Shown: positions 4,975-5,691 of the stretch, piece by piece
How the letters are laid out: each line of letters opens with the position of its first letter
How positions within the stretch are numbered: position 1 is the first letter of the stretch
Assembly (NCBI GenBank): GCA_020344295.1
Contig: CP070819.1
Location: forward strand, 1,447,933-1,453,623
Reading direction: 5' to 3'
Origin: Dehalococcoidia bacterium
Lineage (GTDB): Bacteria > Chloroflexota > Dehalococcoidia > SZUA-161
DNA: 5,691 nt
Translations under genes and position numbers: made by a program
Notes under the pieces: generated by a model
Databases searched by the model: none
What the model saw: only the letters and a program-made list of their open reading frames with translations
Told to the model about the DNA's origin: nothing

Positions 4975-5691
4975 CCTGTATAATTCCCAAAGCCTCCTTG
5001 ACCATATGCTCAGCAGTCAGGCCAAGCTGCTTATATATCACCTTCGCTGGAGCGGATGCCCCAAAACGGGACAGGCCAATTGCCATGCCATCCAGACCAA
5101 CGTATCGCTCCCATCCCAGCGGCGTACCGGCCTCTATCGAAACACGGGCTCTGATCTCGGGGGGTAGGACTTTATTACGGTATGCCAATGGCTGGGCATC
5201 GAACAGACCCCAAGACGGAAGTGAGACTACGCGAGCCGCAATGCCTTTTTCCTGCAGCAGCCGTCCTGCCTCAAGGGCGATGTGGACTTCCGAGCCAGTG
5301 CCAATCAGAATGGTTTCTGGGGTTGCACTCGCTTCCCACAAGGTATAGCCACCCTTACGCAGGTTACTTGCGGGGGCCATCTCTATACGATCCAGTATCG
5401 GCAAATGTTGCCGACTTAGTATCAGGGCAGTCGGCCCGTTATGACGCTCCATAGCCACTCTCCAAGCTTCGGCCGTCTCGGTTGCGTCCGCAGGGCGGAT
5501 CGTTACCAAATTGGGAACTGTCCTCAGTCCCATGAGCTGCTCGATAGGCTGGTGCGTCGGTCCATCCTCACCGACACCAATGGAATCGTGAGTAAATATA
5601 TATATGACACGTATGCCCATCATTGCTGCCAGTCTTACTGGAGGGCGCATATAGTCGTAGAAAATGAGAAAAGTACCTGTATAAGGGATAA
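4961..5691 (-). CDS. tkt: Transketolase, C-terminal part only
   Basis: The frame is open to the right edge, giving the last 242 residues of an enzyme normally near 660. An in-frame ATG at 5650 is internal, because family-typical sequence (IPYTGTFLIFYDY) continues upstream of it. Visible are the pyrimidine-domain segment HDSIGVGEDGPTHQP and SRQHLP. The histidine, aspartate, histidine and arginine here (34, 42, 46 and 93 of the visible part) keep the spacing of E. coli H461, D469, H473 and R520, which contact substrate. The C-terminal domain follows (TILIGTGSEVHIALEAGRLL, then SLPSWGLFD). The thiamine-diphosphate-binding N-terminal domain and the catalytic glutamate lie outside the window. Transketolase moves two-carbon units between sugar phosphates; it overlaps rpiB by 4 bases. 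Confidence 0.95.
   Translation of the reverse strand, partial: IPYTGTFLIFYDYMRPPVRLAAMMGIRVIYIFTHDSIGVGEDGPTHQPIEQLMGLRTVPNLVTIRPADATETAEAWRVAMERHNGPTALILSRQHLPILDRIEMAPASNLRKGGYTLWEASATPETILIGTGSEVHIALEAGRLLQEKGIAARVVSLPSWGLFDAQPLAYRNKVLPPEIRARVSIEAGTPLGWERYVGLDGMAIGLSRFGASAPAKVIYKQLGLTAEHMVKEALGIIQGRKS

Noticed and set aside
4961..5650. Separate small transketolase subunit starting at ATG 5650
   Set aside because: The frame stays open to the window edge and the upstream residues match the transketolase family, so this ATG is internal.

Overview
The window is a bacterial chromosome fragment with every supported gene on the minus strand, so transcription runs from right to left. Strong AAGGAGG-type ribosome binding sites, a near-consensus sigma-70 promoter and tightly packed or overlapping genes point to a bacterium. 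Coding DNA is moderately GC-rich (63% in one 60-base stretch I counted). The fused HMG-CoA-synthase-like/zinc-ribbon protein followed by a thiolase, next to an archaeal-style glucose dehydrogenase, resembles uncultured Chloroflexota (Dehalococcoidia-like) or Desulfobacterota lineages. That placement is a weak inference from family memory, not something the sequence proves.

Right half (5691 to 2338, transcribed leftward): a sugar-phosphate operon. In order it holds the C-terminal part of a transketolase (tkt, cut by the window edge), ribose-5-phosphate isomerase B (rpiB, overlapping tkt by 4 bases), a short-type 6-phosphogluconate dehydrogenase (gnd) and a zinc-dependent glucose 1-dehydrogenase (gdh). 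These enzymes oxidise glucose and 6-phosphogluconate and interconvert pentose phosphates. Both dehydrogenases carry an acidic residue where NAD-preferring enzymes have one. A short hairpin 29 bases past gdh may end the transcript.

Middle (1712 to 2337): 626 bases with no convincing gene. The right part is AT-rich (about 34% GC over 2101-2280) and holds seven copies of GGACT/AGTCC within 119 bases. The left part holds a strong leftward promoter (TTGACA, 17-base spacer, TATAAG) whose predicted start lies about 299 bases before the next gene. The long leader contains two inverted repeats and may be regulatory.

Left part (1711 to 1): an acyl-CoA condensing-enzyme pair. A 490-residue protein fuses an HMG-CoA-synthase-like (thiolase-fold) domain to a zinc-ribbon/OB-fold (DUF35) domain. 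It is followed after one base by the N-terminus of an SCP2/acetyl-CoA-acetyltransferase-type thiolase, which runs off the left edge. By eye, the synthase-like domain has lost all three catalytic residues of true HMG-CoA synthase. This suggests a multi-subunit complex in which the thiolase supplies the chemistry, similar in plan to archaeal thiolase/HMGCS/DUF35 and bacterial PhlA-PhlC-PhlB assemblies. This pair, with its long leader, is the most interesting part of the window.
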